NCBI GenBank assembly: GCA_945860295.1
Contig: CAMAQH010000035.1
Span: forward strand, 1 to 42,009
DNA: 42,009 bases
Direction: 5' to 3'
DNA from: Prosthecobacter debontii
GTDB lineage: Bacteria > Verrucomicrobiota > Verrucomicrobiia > Verrucomicrobiales > Verrucomicrobiaceae
In this document: one piece after another, positions 18,001 through 25,870 of the stretch
Layout of the letters: each line of letters opens with the position of its first letter
How positions within the stretch are numbered: the first letter of the stretch is position 1
Position numbers and translations under genes: made by a program
The notes under the pieces: model-generated
The model's input: only the letters and a program-made list of their open reading frames with translations
What the model was told of the DNA's origin: nothing
Databases searched by the model: none

Positions 18001-21000
18001 GGATGGCACACCGAGCGAAGAAGCCGTTTTCACGGAGAAGCTGGCGCTAAGAACCGGCGATGACCGCACAGAGACTGTGCAGACCACTTTCAGCAAAGGC
18101 GGCCAATACCGCGTCTCCGCGAAGCTCAAGGACGAAGCCGGGCACGAGATCGAAGGCATCAGCTTTGTCACCGTGCGTGGCGAAGGCTTCGAGGAGGGAA
18201 AAGGGTTCCGCTTTGATGACATTGAGTTGATCACCGAGAAGGACGAATACGCCCCCGGCGAGGTAGTGGAGATCACCCTCAACACCAACCGCCCCGGCAG
18301 CACAGTCGCGCTGTTTTTGCGCACGCAGAACGGCACCTATCCCACGCCGATCTGGCTCAATCTGGATGGCAAGAGCACCACGCATCGCTTCAAGCTCACG
18401 GAGGCTGATCAGCCGAATCTTTTCATCGATGCCTACACCGTCAGCGATGCGAAGGTGCATCAGGTCACGCGGCAGATCGTGGTGCCACCGAAGAAACGAA
18501 TCGCCATGGTGGAACTGATACCGGACGCTGAGACATACCTGCCGGGTCAGGTATCAAAGGTCAAAGTGTGGGTTAAGGATGCGGATGGAAATCCCTTCAC
18601 CGGTCAGGTCGTGCTCACGGCTTATGACAAGGCGCTGGAATACCTCTCCGGCGGTAGCAATCAGCAGGACATTCGGCCTTTTTTCTGGGGCTGGAAGCGG
18701 AGTCATTATCCGCAGGTGCAGGACTCACTGCGGGAGGTGCAGGTGGGGTTACAACGCGAGGGCGAGATGGTGATGGATGCGCTCGGGGTGTTTGGGGGTG
18801 AGGTGGCTGACGAAAGATCTATCGATAACTTTGGGGCCGCGTCAGAAAGGCTGCGAGGTGGAATGGCCTTGAAGCGAGCTTCCGCACCCATGTCAGTTCT
18901 GTCATACGCATACGCAGCAGGAGCACCCATGCCAGCGGCTGAGGCGGCAGCAACCCAAGATGGTCCTGGCAGTGCCAAGGAAGACCCACAGCCCATGATC
19001 CGCACGAACCTCGCCGACAGCGCGGTGTGGGTGGCGGATTTCGTCACGGATGCGAAGGGCGAGGGTGAGCTGAATTTCAATCTGCCGGAGAGCCTCACCA
19101 CCTGGAAGCTGCGCTCCTGGGTTATGGGCCCGCAGACGCAGGTCGGCGAGGCCACGGTGGAGGTCATCACGCGGAAGAACCTCATGGTCCGCCTGCAAGC
19201 CCCGCGCTTCTTTGTGGAAAAGGACGAGGTCGTCATCTCCGCGAACGTCCACAACGAGATGGACGTGGCGCAGGAGGTGAAGGCGGTGCTGGAATTGGAA
19301 GGTGGTGTCCTCGCCTTCGTCAATCCATCGGCCCCATCCGTCCTATCGGTCCCAGCTCATTCTGAAAAGCGCTTCGACTGGCGCGTGAACGTCATCGGCG
19401 AAGGCGAGGCGAAGATCCGTGTCAAAGCCCTCGCGCAAAAAGACAGCGACGCCATGGAAATGACCTTCCCGGCTTACACGCATGGGATGCTCAAGACGGA
19501 CTCTTGGAGCCTCGCGCTGCGTCCCGATCAGGCGAGCGGTAAGATCACGGTGAAGGTGCCCGCCGAGAGGAGGCTTGAGCAGTCGCGGCTGGAAGTGCGC
19601 TACTCACCGACACTGGCGATGGCGCTCGTGGATGCCTTGCCTTACCTCGTCGATTATCCGTATGGTTGCACCGAGCAGACGCTGAACAAGTTCGCGCCGA
19701 CGGTGATCACCTTGAACGTGCTGAAAGACCTCGGCGTGGATATTAAAGCCGTGCGAGACAAGAACACGAACCTCAACGCCCAGGAAATCGGCGGTGCTGA
19801 CAAACGCGCGGAGCGTTGGCAGGGCAAAGAAAACAAGGGTAAGCCGAAGGAGCCGGTCTTCGATGAAGACAAAGTCATAAAGATGGCGAAGGCCGGGCTG
19901 AAGAAACTCGAAGCCATGCGCGGTGGCGATGGCGGCTGGGGATGGTTCCCTGGTGGGCGGGAGTCATCGCCGCACATCACAGCGCTGGTTCTGCATGGGC
20001 TGAAAGCGGCGGAGCGTGCGCGGATGGACCTCAATGACGGCATCGTGCGGAATGGGATCGAATTCCTCAAACGCTACGAAGCGGAAGAACTGCGCCGTTT
20101 GAAGCTGCCGGTGAAGGACAAGAATCACAAAGCGAACCCCGACAACCTCGACGCGCTTATCCATTGCGTGCTCGTGGAATTCAAGGAGGGCGACAAAGCC
20201 ATGCGCGGCCTTCTTTATGAAAAACGGAGCAACCTCTCGCGCTACAATCTCTGCCTTCTCGGGCTCGCCTGTCATGCCATGGGCGAGAAAGAGCAGCGCG
20301 ACATGTGCCTGCGCAACGTGCGGCAGTTCTTGAAGCAGGATGACGAAAACCAAACCGCGTGGCTGGAACTGCCTCGGGGCGGCTGGTGGTATTGGTGGGA
20401 CGATGCCATCGAGACACAGGCGGCGTTCCTGCGCTTGCTTGTGACCGTTGAGCCGAAGGGCGAGACTGCGGCACGACTTGCCAAATACCTGCTCAACAAC
20501 CGCCGCAACGGCACCTACTGGAATAGCACGAAGGACACCGCCGCCGTGATAGAGTCGCTGGCGGAGTTCATGAAGGCGAGCGGTGAATCGAAGCCGCAGC
20601 AGACGGTGGAGTTGCTCGTCGATGGCAAGTCGCAGACGAAGGTGGAGATCACGAAGGAGAACCTGTTCACCTTTAACGGCACCTTCGTCATCGAAGCCGA
20701 TGCCTTGACCACCGGCGAGCACACGATCGAGTTGCGCAAGCTGGGCGAATCACCACTGTATGCGAATGCCTACCTGACCCTGTTTTCCAAAGAAGACATG
20801 ATTCCCGCCGCTGGGCTGGAGGTGAAGGCGCGGCGGAAGTTCTACAAGCTCATCGAAGAGAAGCCTGACCAGCAAGTGGCGGGATCGCGCGGCCAAGTCG
20901 TGACTCAGCGAGGGCTCAAATACCGCCGGGTAGAGATCGCCACCGATGCGCCGATCAAGAGTGGTGATCTGATCGAGGTCGAGCTGAGCATCGAGAGCAA

Positions 21001-21289
21001 GAACGACTACGAGTATGTGCTGATCGAGGACATGAAGCCCGCAGGCTTCGAGCCCGTCGAGGTGCAGAGCGGTTGGAGCTACGAAGGGCTGTCGAGCTAC
21101 AAGGAATTCCGCGACGAGAAGGTGGCCTTCTTTGCCGAGCGCCTGCCGCGTGGCACCCACAACCTCAGCTACCGAGTCAAAGCCGAGATTCCTGGACGAT
21201 TCAGTGCCCTGCCGACCAAGGTGGAGGCCATGTATGCGCCCGAGCTGAAGGGTAACTCCGACAAGTGGAAGGCGCGGATCGAGGAGTGA
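15068..21289 (+). CDS. large alpha-2-macroglobulin family protein with thioester
   Basis: A 2073-residue secreted protein, long for bacterial alpha-2-macroglobulins, which are thought to trap attacking proteases at the envelope. The ATG at 15068 opens a signal peptide ending AARAQ; the longer frame starts with TTG at 15026. The signal has no lipobox, so it is probably periplasmic and not lipid-anchored. A helical, TPR-like N-terminal region is followed by macroglobulin-type beta domains (ITDRPVYRPNQEVKW near 668). An aromatic-rich insert near 830-865 contains YYDWYPG. The A2M core has SAVWVADFVTDAKGEG near 1312. The thioester motif GCTEQ has Cys1534, followed by a helical complement-like domain. 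The usual PBP1C partner is not adjacent. A palindromic repeat is inserted in frame around residues 507-534. Confidence 0.93.
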   Translation: MKHLLSLSALFFALLPAAARAQTADESQAKVQELIKQGNHREAADLGKAALAKADATGEMLEVTIQALTQLQTSNEQEQLLEDTVKTHPQDAEILLSAAKCFQGLPHQGFVIENKFERGQWRGQGRHVQTVLKDRVRSLQLLEAALKSRPDDTRDMMRYHILTQLRQVLSTGSYGMQHPSQVWSLQQLSDLTQIPLYDEQSGLDGPTSGLPVDADGNPIFLQTPVSWQAATTDAQRFCWVMEQMTRTEGPMRHEALRFKADLAKAWFSVQTIAGYGFRFDPSDENSARQDGIATLQTLKDDETVAKLATGPKRFKLPAEWAFLPLLRSLAEDVEVQDAGRFLAWISIADELRDRRRYPDAAEALKQAITQTQDGDTKKHAQAQLDQITGNWGRFEPQATMPAGKEAKLQLVFRNAKKISLSARKVDVTKLLADTEAYLRSEPQEQDRQQTNVAAVGQRLLEKDGDKYLGKPVAEWSQDLEPRANHWDKRVVVPTPLKDAGAYLVEAKFGAPPSGGSLKVTEPVDSLPPKGGATNTEAPNVTRALVWLEGLVIVKTMQAEAALYFVADAVTGAPVAGTTVKFFGYKQDWGRPSLLNREKRFYQFKDIQATTDEHGQVKITDSKVNEYQWLIRASAADERLAYLGFEGLNFNDSREHFTEETRLYSITDRPVYRPNQEVKWKAWARLVGYDPKLNTNKFAGSSFQVTIHDPRGEELLKKTYKADDSGAINDSITLGDETALGLYSIQFVWKRTLKDDEHLGQHQFRVEEYKKPEFEVKVEAPNKPVALGDSFEVKVKADYYFGGPVKQGKVKYKVQRSAHTDRWFPVGHWDWLLGSGYGWRANYYDWYPGARNWCFCIPRYPWVRWHSDPPELVAEGEAALKEDGTLSVKIDTALAKELHGDEDHRYEIEAEVTDASRRTIFGKGSVLAARRPFEVYVSLHRGYYKAGDSGSVSIHARTMDGREVKATGELVLYRVTYGKDGTPSEEAVFTEKLALRTGDDRTETVQTTFSKGGQYRVSAKLKDEAGHEIEGISFVTVRGEGFEEGKGFRFDDIELITEKDEYAPGEVVEITLNTNRPGSTVALFLRTQNGTYPTPIWLNLDGKSTTHRFKLTEADQPNLFIDAYTVSDAKVHQVTRQIVVPPKKRIAMVELIPDAETYLPGQVSKVKVWVKDADGNPFTGQVVLTAYDKALEYLSGGSNQQDIRPFFWGWKRSHYPQVQDSLREVQVGLQREGEMVMDALGVFGGEVADERSIDNFGAASERLRGGMALKRASAPMSVLSYAYAAGAPMPAAEAAATQDGPGSAKEDPQPMIRTNLADSAVWVADFVTDAKGEGELNFNLPESLTTWKLRSWVMGPQTQVGEATVEVITRKNLMVRLQAPRFFVEKDEVVISANVHNEMDVAQEVKAVLELEGGVLAFVNPSAPSVLSVPAHSEKRFDWRVNVIGEGEAKIRVKALAQKDSDAMEMTFPAYTHGMLKTDSWSLALRPDQASGKITVKVPAERRLEQSRLEVRYSPTLAMALVDALPYLVDYPYGCTEQTLNKFAPTVITLNVLKDLGVDIKAVRDKNTNLNAQEIGGADKRAERWQGKENKGKPKEPVFDEDKVIKMAKAGLKKLEAMRGGDGGWGWFPGGRESSPHITALVLHGLKAAERARMDLNDGIVRNGIEFLKRYEAEELRRLKLPVKDKNHKANPDNLDALIHCVLVEFKEGDKAMRGLLYEKRSNLSRYNLCLLGLACHAMGEKEQRDMCLRNVRQFLKQDDENQTAWLELPRGGWWYWWDDAIETQAAFLRLLVTVEPKGETAARLAKYLLNNRRNGTYWNSTKDTAAVIESLAEFMKASGESKPQQTVELLVDGKSQTKVEITKENLFTFNGTFVIEADALTTGEHTIELRKLGESPLYANAYLTLFSKEDMIPAAGLEVKARRKFYKLIEEKPDQQVAGSRGQVVTQRGLKYRRVEIATDAPIKSGDLIEVELSIESKNDYEYVLIEDMKPAGFEPVEVQSGWSYEGLSSYKEFRDEKVAFFAERLPRGTHNLSYRVKAEIPGRFSALPTKVEAMYAPELKGNSDKWKARIEE
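16588..16669. repeat. palindromic REP-like element, copy 2, inside coding sequence
   Basis: Two 24-base arms (16588-16611 and 16646-16669) are inverted copies matching at 21 of 24 positions. Both start GTTCG at the outer edge and carry the core CCCCGCCTT(T/C)AGG. They are separated by 34 bases beginning TTCTTTGAA and containing GAACCA, as in the copy at 10695-10761. The element is translated in frame as a Gly/Pro/Ser-rich stretch (GAPPSGGSL, then SLPPKGGAT) within the alpha-2-macroglobulin protein. It is probably an insertion tolerated in a surface loop. Confidence 0.75.
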
Positions 21290-21348
21290 ACGTGCCATTA
21301 AAAAACGCTGGCTACCGCCCCCATCCCGCCTAGCCTCGCGGTCCGAAC

Positions 21349-21882
21349 ATGCCCAGTGAATTTGACATCCAATACGCCGTGGAGAACACGCAGGTGATCC
21401 ATGAGCCGGACCGCCGCATCGACACCTTTGGCAGCACCCAATTTGAGTTTCAGCTCGTGACCGAACCCATGGATCAAGTGAACACCACGCGTGTCCGCAT
21501 TGGCCAGATCACGGCGGAAAAACCCATGATTCTGCGTCCTGACCCTGAGTCTGTCGCGGACTTTGACTTTGATGGCTTCGGCCCTCAGGGACATGCGTTT
21601 GGTGAGTTTCTGCGCCAAAATCTGCACAAGTTAGCCATTCTGAAATACGGCTTTCGTTTCAAGGTGGGAGACATGCAGGAAGAAATCATCCATGAGCCGA
21701 TCGAGCAGGTCTGCGGCAAGCTGCTGGAGGCAATACGCATCTCAGGTAACCCAATGCGCGCGGTGATCACAGGCGTAGATGAAACCTGGGAAATTAGCCT
21801 GCTGAAGTTCACGGTCGAGATGATCGAGAAGTCGCAGAAGATTAACCTATTCGACTTCAAGAGACGCGGGCTGCTCGGCTAA
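21349..21882 (+). CDS. conserved-looking hypothetical protein
   Basis: A 177-residue soluble protein without signal peptide or membrane segment. It is acidic and looks well folded, with alternating strands (FEFQLVTEPM, VRIGQITAEKPMIL) and a C-terminal helix (LLKFTVEMIEKSQKINLFDF). No family was recognised. It lies 59 bases downstream of the alpha-2-macroglobulin gene on the same strand and upstream of the LysM gene, so cotranscription is possible, but its lack of a signal peptide points to the cytoplasm. Coding is supported by length and normal composition. Confidence 0.7.
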   Translation: MPSEFDIQYAVENTQVIHEPDRRIDTFGSTQFEFQLVTEPMDQVNTTRVRIGQITAEKPMILRPDPESVADFDFDGFGPQGHAFGEFLRQNLHKLAILKYGFRFKVGDMQEEIIHEPIEQVCGKLLEAIRISGNPMRAVITGVDETWEISLLKFTVEMIEKSQKINLFDFKRRGLLG

Positions 21883-21945
21883 AGCCGAAATGACGAATTC
21901 AATTCATCATCGCCGCTCGCACGCACGTCACGTCATGTCATCCAT

Positions 21946-21973
21946 TCGTCACTCGTCATTTGTCATTCGTCAT
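21946..21973 (+). repeat. four-heptad TCGTCAT-type block upstream of LysM gene
   Basis: Units are TCGTCAC, TCGTCAT, TTGTCAT, TCGTCAT, ending 7 bases before the ATG at 21981. The order and orientation relative to the start codon match the block upstream of aat (2621-2648). Upstream, 21889-21910 holds an imperfect palindrome around GAATTCAATTC. No Shine-Dalgarno site is visible between block and start. Confidence 0.6.
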
Positions 21974-21980
21974 TTCTGAA

Positions 21981-22868
21981 ATGGCCAAGACCCAACTCAA
22001 AATCCTGCTCTTCCTGATTGTCCTGGGCATCACGCTCGGATGTATGGCGACGGCCTACTATTTCTACGACAAAGTGTTGAAGCCTGAGAAGATGATTCAG
22101 GCAGAGATGGCTGGACTGAAGAAGACCATCATGCCGCGCATTGATCCTGGCGCGAAACGCTTCGGCTTGGCTGTCGCGCAGATCCAAGAAAACAAGGTCA
22201 GTGAAGGCCGCGAAATGCTCTACAAGATGCTTTTGCAGTTCCCTGATTCAGCAACGTGTGCAGAGGCCAAGCGGATCATAGGTGAGATCAATCTCGATGA
22301 ACTTTACTCACTCAAAAACAAAGCCGGTAAGAGGGACTATATCGTGCAGCCGGGAGATTCCCTGGCGCTGATCGCCTCAAAGCAGGGCACGAATATTGAC
22401 ATGATCGTGCGCTTAAACGGTCTCATGGGCATCACGCTCCAGCCGGGTGATCACCTCACGCTTCAGCCGCTTGATTTTTCCATCGTCGTGGACATCTCGG
22501 ACAAGACAGTGACGCTGCGGCGAAAGGTCGGGGAAAAGGAGCACTTCTTTAAAGAATACCTCGCTACAGACATCCGCGTGCCGTCAGGCATGAAAGCTCC
22601 GGCTGAAATGGAGATCAAAGGCAAGTCAGCGGTGGCTGATGGCAAATCTGTGCTCTCCACCGATCCACGCTATGTCGATGCAGAGAAATGGCTGCCAGCT
22701 AGCCGCACGGGTATCGTTATGCGCTCGCCACCTGCTGCGACGCCCTCACCTGTCGCTGCTTTGGTGGAGACTGTGGTGCAGGAGTCCGGTGTTTTTTTAG
22801 ATCGCTCAGACCTTGAAGAACTATTTGCGCTCGTGCGCAACGGCTCAAAACTCTACTTCGTCCGCTAG
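21981..22868 (+). CDS. membrane-anchored LysM-domain protein
   Basis: A 295-residue protein with an N-terminal membrane anchor (about 8-28, ILLFLIVLGITLGCMATAYY) and a helical region resembling a TPR-type unit (62-105). A LysM peptidoglycan-binding domain follows at about 120-163, with YIVQPGDSLALIAS and the closing LQPGDHLTLQPL. After it comes a strand-rich part (FSIVVDISDKTVTLRR) like the opening of L,D-transpeptidase domains, but no catalytic HxxxxxxSxGC motif is seen. It is therefore probably a wall-binding protein and not an enzyme. The start at 21981 gives a compact anchor; an upstream start at 21960 would lie within the heptad repeat. Confidence 0.82.
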   Translation: MAKTQLKILLFLIVLGITLGCMATAYYFYDKVLKPEKMIQAEMAGLKKTIMPRIDPGAKRFGLAVAQIQENKVSEGREMLYKMLLQFPDSATCAEAKRIIGEINLDELYSLKNKAGKRDYIVQPGDSLALIASKQGTNIDMIVRLNGLMGITLQPGDHLTLQPLDFSIVVDISDKTVTLRRKVGEKEHFFKEYLATDIRVPSGMKAPAEMEIKGKSAVADGKSVLSTDPRYVDAEKWLPASRTGIVMRSPPAATPSPVAALVETVVQESGVFLDRSDLEELFALVRNGSKLYFVR

Positions 22869-22894
22869 CCTCAACCGCTCACCCTTTTTAAGTT

Positions 22895-23854
22895 ATGAAA
22901 CAAGTCTTGGAATTCGAGAAACCCGTCGTCAAACTGCGTGAAGAGATCGAGGAGGCGAAAAAGAAACTGGCTAGCAAGCCCAGTGACAAGCTCGCCAATC
23001 AGATCACAGAGTTAGAAAAAAAGGCAGACACCCTGCTGCGGGAGATTCATACCAATCTCAACCCCTGGCAGCGCGTACAAATCTCCCGCCACATCAACCG
23101 GCCATTCATGCTGGATTACGTGAAGCACTGCTGTGACGAATTCATCGAGGTCCACGGTGACCGTCACATCGGCGACGATCACGCCATGCCAGCCGGCTTT
23201 GCCATGTGGGGTGAAAAGAAGGTCGTGGTCATCGGTCACCAGAAGGGCCGTGATACGAAAGAAAATCTGCTGCGTAACTTTGGCAGCGCTCACCCTGAAG
23301 GCTACCGCAAAGCACTGCGAGTCATGCGTATGGCGGAAAAATTTGGCCTACCGATCCTGACCTTGATTGATACGCCTGGAGCGTTCCCAGGCATCGGCGC
23401 AGAGGAAAGAAATATTGCCGAAGCCATCGCCTTCAATCTACGTGAAATGATGACACTGCGCACTCCTGTCGTGGCGATTGTCATCGGCGAAGGCGGATCA
23501 GGTGGAGCGCTTGGCATTGGTATCGCCGACCGTGTTCTGATGATGGAGAACGCCTATTACAGCGTCATCAGCCCAGAAGGCTGCGCTGCCATCTTGTGGA
23601 AACATCGTGAACACGCTCCTGAGGCAGCCGCAGCGCTGAAACTGAGTGCGCAGGATCTGAGCAAACTTGGCATCATCGACGGCATTGTCCCCGAGCCTTT
23701 TGGCGGAGCTCACAATGATCATGAGGTCGCTGCAACTTCCCTTAAAGACGCTGTGCTCAATGCAATCAGTGAGTTGGAGAAGCTACCAACTGCGCAGCTC
23801 CTGGAGCAGCGCTATCAAAAATTCCGCGCTCTCGGCAAGTACACTGAGAACTGA
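22895..23854 (+). CDS. accA: acetyl-CoA carboxylase carboxyltransferase subunit alpha
   Basis: Alpha subunit of the carboxyltransferase that moves CO2 from biotin on AccB to acetyl-CoA, giving malonyl-CoA for fatty-acid synthesis. The 319 residues match the family. It shows the N-terminal coiled helix (LREEIEEAKKKL), then NPWQRVQISRHINRP, GDRHIGDDHAM, GHQKGRDTKEN, the oxyanion-hole region VIGEGGSGGALG near 198-207, and SPEGCAAILWK. The start is 26 bases after the LysM stop. AccD, AccB and AccC are not in the window. The enzyme depends on biotin, which links it to bioB, and supplies substrate for the FabH step. Confidence 0.98.
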   Translation: MKQVLEFEKPVVKLREEIEEAKKKLASKPSDKLANQITELEKKADTLLREIHTNLNPWQRVQISRHINRPFMLDYVKHCCDEFIEVHGDRHIGDDHAMPAGFAMWGEKKVVVIGHQKGRDTKENLLRNFGSAHPEGYRKALRVMRMAEKFGLPILTLIDTPGAFPGIGAEERNIAEAIAFNLREMMTLRTPVVAIVIGEGGSGGALGIGIADRVLMMENAYYSVISPEGCAAILWKHREHAPEAAAALKLSAQDLSKLGIIDGIVPEPFGGAHNDHEVAATSLKDAVLNAISELEKLPTAQLLEQRYQKFRALGKYTEN

Positions 23855-23876
23855 GTGCAGTCATGGAGACCACACG

Positions 23877-23902
23877 GACCTCATCATTCAAAAGCTGAGG
23901 TC
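23877..23902. terminator. possible hairpin between convergent accA and phosphodiesterase gene
   Basis: An inverted repeat GACCTCA...TGAGGTC with a 12-base loop spans the end of the minus-strand gene, whose stop lies in the loop. There is no T-run, so activity as a terminator is uncertain. Confidence 0.3.
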
Positions 23903-24789
23903 ACTGGTTTGCCATCGAACTCGGCAGGCAATGGGACATCAAGCAACCAGAGCGCGGTGGCAGCGCTGTCATAGGTCGTCACGTGTGCTGTGATGACTGA
24001 GTTTTTCTTCACTCCCCTGCCCCAAGCAATCCATGGAATATTCATGTCTTCGGGGATGTCGAGTCCGTGAGTTTTCTCATGGCCACCGTGATCAGCGCTA
24101 ATGATCATGACGCTCGTGTCAGCAATGCCCGCATCTTTGATGGCCTGCCAAACCTGCCAGAGGGCCTGATCGGTGACTTTGAAGGCGTCCTTCTGTTCGG
24201 GAGAACCCCAGCCGCTCGCGTGGCCTGCGCTGTCAGGATCAGTGAAATGGATAAAGGCTAGACGCGGCTTGGTTTCTTTGATCCAAGCAGCGGCGTTTTT
24301 AGCGACCATGTGCGAGGGCTTTTTATCCTTCTCAATCTCAGGCGTGCCAGCCACTGGGGCGGCCGTCTGAGGTCCGCCGAAGTCGAAAATATCAAGCGAG
24401 TCGATGAGCCAGAGATGACGGAATTTCACCTTACCGACAAACATGCCAGTGATGGCTTTTGGCTCAGCAGAACGTAGCAGAGAGAATACCGTCGGCACTT
24501 TGACGAGGCCTTTGATGGGTGAGAAATCATTCCATAGCACATGATGCTTATCTGGTCCCACACCTGTGAGCATGGATGTGTGAGAGGGGAGTGTTTTTGG
24601 CGGAACAATGGTATTGGCCTGCCAAGTCACAGCACCTTCAGCCGCGATTTTTTTCAGCGTGGGCATCTCACTCTCGGCGATGACTGCAGGCTTACCGCCA
24701 TCAATGCTGAAGATGAAAACATGGTCAGCGCTTGGCGCGGCGATACTGGGTATCGGACACAGGAGAAGTAGAGAGAGAAAACGATGCAT
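23884..24789 (-). CDS. secreted alkaline-phosphatase-superfamily phosphodiesterase/pyrophosphatase
   Basis: A 301-residue exported metal-dependent hydrolase of the nucleotide pyrophosphatase/phosphodiesterase group. The signal peptide covers roughly residues 1-18 (LSLLLLCPIPSIAA). Metal- and nucleophile-site motifs are in the expected order: FSIDGGKP with Asp30, LPSHTSMLTG with the likely nucleophile Thr71 (or Ser69), HFTDPDSAGHASG, and SADHGGHEKTHG. The frame extends to 24852, but the signal peptide supports the ATG at 24789. The substrate is unknown; phosphodiesters or nucleotides are typical. It lies downstream of the HARE-HTH/PD-(D/E)XK-like gene on the same strand and converges with accA. 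Confidence 0.88.
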   Translation of the reverse strand: MHRFLSLLLLCPIPSIAAPSADHVFIFSIDGGKPAVIAESEMPTLKKIAAEGAVTWQANTIVPPKTLPSHTSMLTGVGPDKHHVLWNDFSPIKGLVKVPTVFSLLRSAEPKAITGMFVGKVKFRHLWLIDSLDIFDFGGPQTAAPVAGTPEIEKDKKPSHMVAKNAAAWIKETKPRLAFIHFTDPDSAGHASGWGSPEQKDAFKVTDQALWQVWQAIKDAGIADTSVMIISADHGGHEKTHGLDIPEDMNIPWIAWGRGVKKNSVITAHVTTYDSAATALWLLDVPLPAEFDGKPVTSAFE

Positions 24790-24842
24790 GGGTGGCCCAA
24801 TGAAACGCGGAAGATTGCGCTGATCTCGCACGATGCATGTGG

Positions 24843-25796
24843 TTACTTCCACTCTGGCTTCTGGCGACTTAGACAGTCGCTAAGCCAGCCGATCATGTTC
24901 GAGACAGTGTCGTATTTCTTTCTGAGAGTGGAGAGTGTGGACCAGTCGAGACGCTGACGTGGCGCAGCAATGGTGAGGCGCTGAGGACGGAGCTTTTCCT
25001 GCACTTTTTCAAACTGATCGTCACTCATGGCGAGGATATCGCGGGACGATGGAAAGTCGTCGAGCTGCGTGACGCTGATGCCGAGGCTGGTGATGCCGAT
25101 GCCGAACTGATGCCCTAGGCTGCGCAGGGCATCGACAAGGGCTCCGTCATTGAGAGGCTCTGCGATGACGAGTTCACTCTGCAAGGTCCAGCGTGTGGCA
25201 CTGACAGCTTGGAAAAACTCTGCGGCGTAATTTTCCAGCGTGAGTCCAAGTTTAAGCTGTACGCCTGTGAGGCTGGTTTCGGGACCACCGAGATGACGAC
25301 GGAGATCAAGCATGGCGGAGTCAAAGCGTGTGACATCTTCGACTGTGGTATCGAGATCCCACTCGGCGGTGACAAGGTCTGGGATGTCCCACTGGCCTTT
25401 GATATCGAGCAATGAGTCACCACCACCATTGAGCTGAAAAGGATAGTGCGAGCGCAGCACAGTCAAGCGCTCATAGATGGCGAGCAGACGCTGGAAACGC
25501 ATCTGCATGACATCCTCGTCCACTTCATTGCCACCGAAGAGTAGCCGACCAGACCCACCGCTATTACTTGCCCTTTTCAGACGCTGATAGTAGCCCTGTC
25601 CCTGATCCACTTTGGCGATGGCTGATGTGGAGTCGTAAGAAAGGATGGAGAAATGATAGCGCAGCGTCGCATCGCTGTAATCATCCCCAAGACGCAAGCG
25701 AACCAGCCGGATGAGTTCGGTGCCTTTAATAGCATCCTCTGGGTCCTGCGGCAAGATTGTGGGCAAGATGTTTCGGAGTTGTTCGCGCAGGTTCAT
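24843..25796 (-). CDS. HTH plus PD-(D/E)XK-like protein (resembles COG2958)
   Basis: A 317-residue soluble protein. The N-terminal ~85 residues look like a winged-helix or HARE-HTH module (GTELIRLVRLRLGDDYSDAT). The C-terminal half resembles the restriction-endonuclease-like domain of COG2958 proteins: DIPDLVTAEWD supplies a candidate Asp, and TGVQLKLGL would be the E-x-K strand. It continues with FFQAVSATRW and LGHQFGIGITSLGIS. The expected Glu is Gln (QLK), a change that may weaken catalysis, although Q-x-K variants exist. The frame extends to a TTG at 25826, but the ATG at 25796 is preferred. The assignment rests on remembered motif patterns. No methylase is adjacent, so classic restriction is unlikely. 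Confidence 0.6.
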   Translation of the reverse strand: MNLREQLRNILPTILPQDPEDAIKGTELIRLVRLRLGDDYSDATLRYHFSILSYDSTSAIAKVDQGQGYYQRLKRASNSGGSGRLLFGGNEVDEDVMQMRFQRLLAIYERLTVLRSHYPFQLNGGGDSLLDIKGQWDIPDLVTAEWDLDTTVEDVTRFDSAMLDLRRHLGGPETSLTGVQLKLGLTLENYAAEFFQAVSATRWTLQSELVIAEPLNDGALVDALRSLGHQFGIGITSLGISVTQLDDFPSSRDILAMSDDQFEKVQEKLRPQRLTIAAPRQRLDWSTLSTLRKKYDTVSNMIGWLSDCLSRQKPEWK

Positions 25797-25870
25797 TCCA
25801 GGAGCAGTAACGTGTGTCGGTGGCAAGATGCAGGAGATGGGGCAGCGTGGTCAAGACTGAAACGTGAGGT

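Noticed and set aside
21290..22894. Search for a pbpC-like partner after the macroglobulin gene
   Set aside because: The following genes are a small soluble hypothetical and a LysM protein with no transglycosylase or transpeptidase motifs.
24843..25826. Restriction-modification system around the nuclease-like gene
   Set aside because: No methyltransferase or specificity gene is nearby, and the active-site Glu is replaced by Gln.
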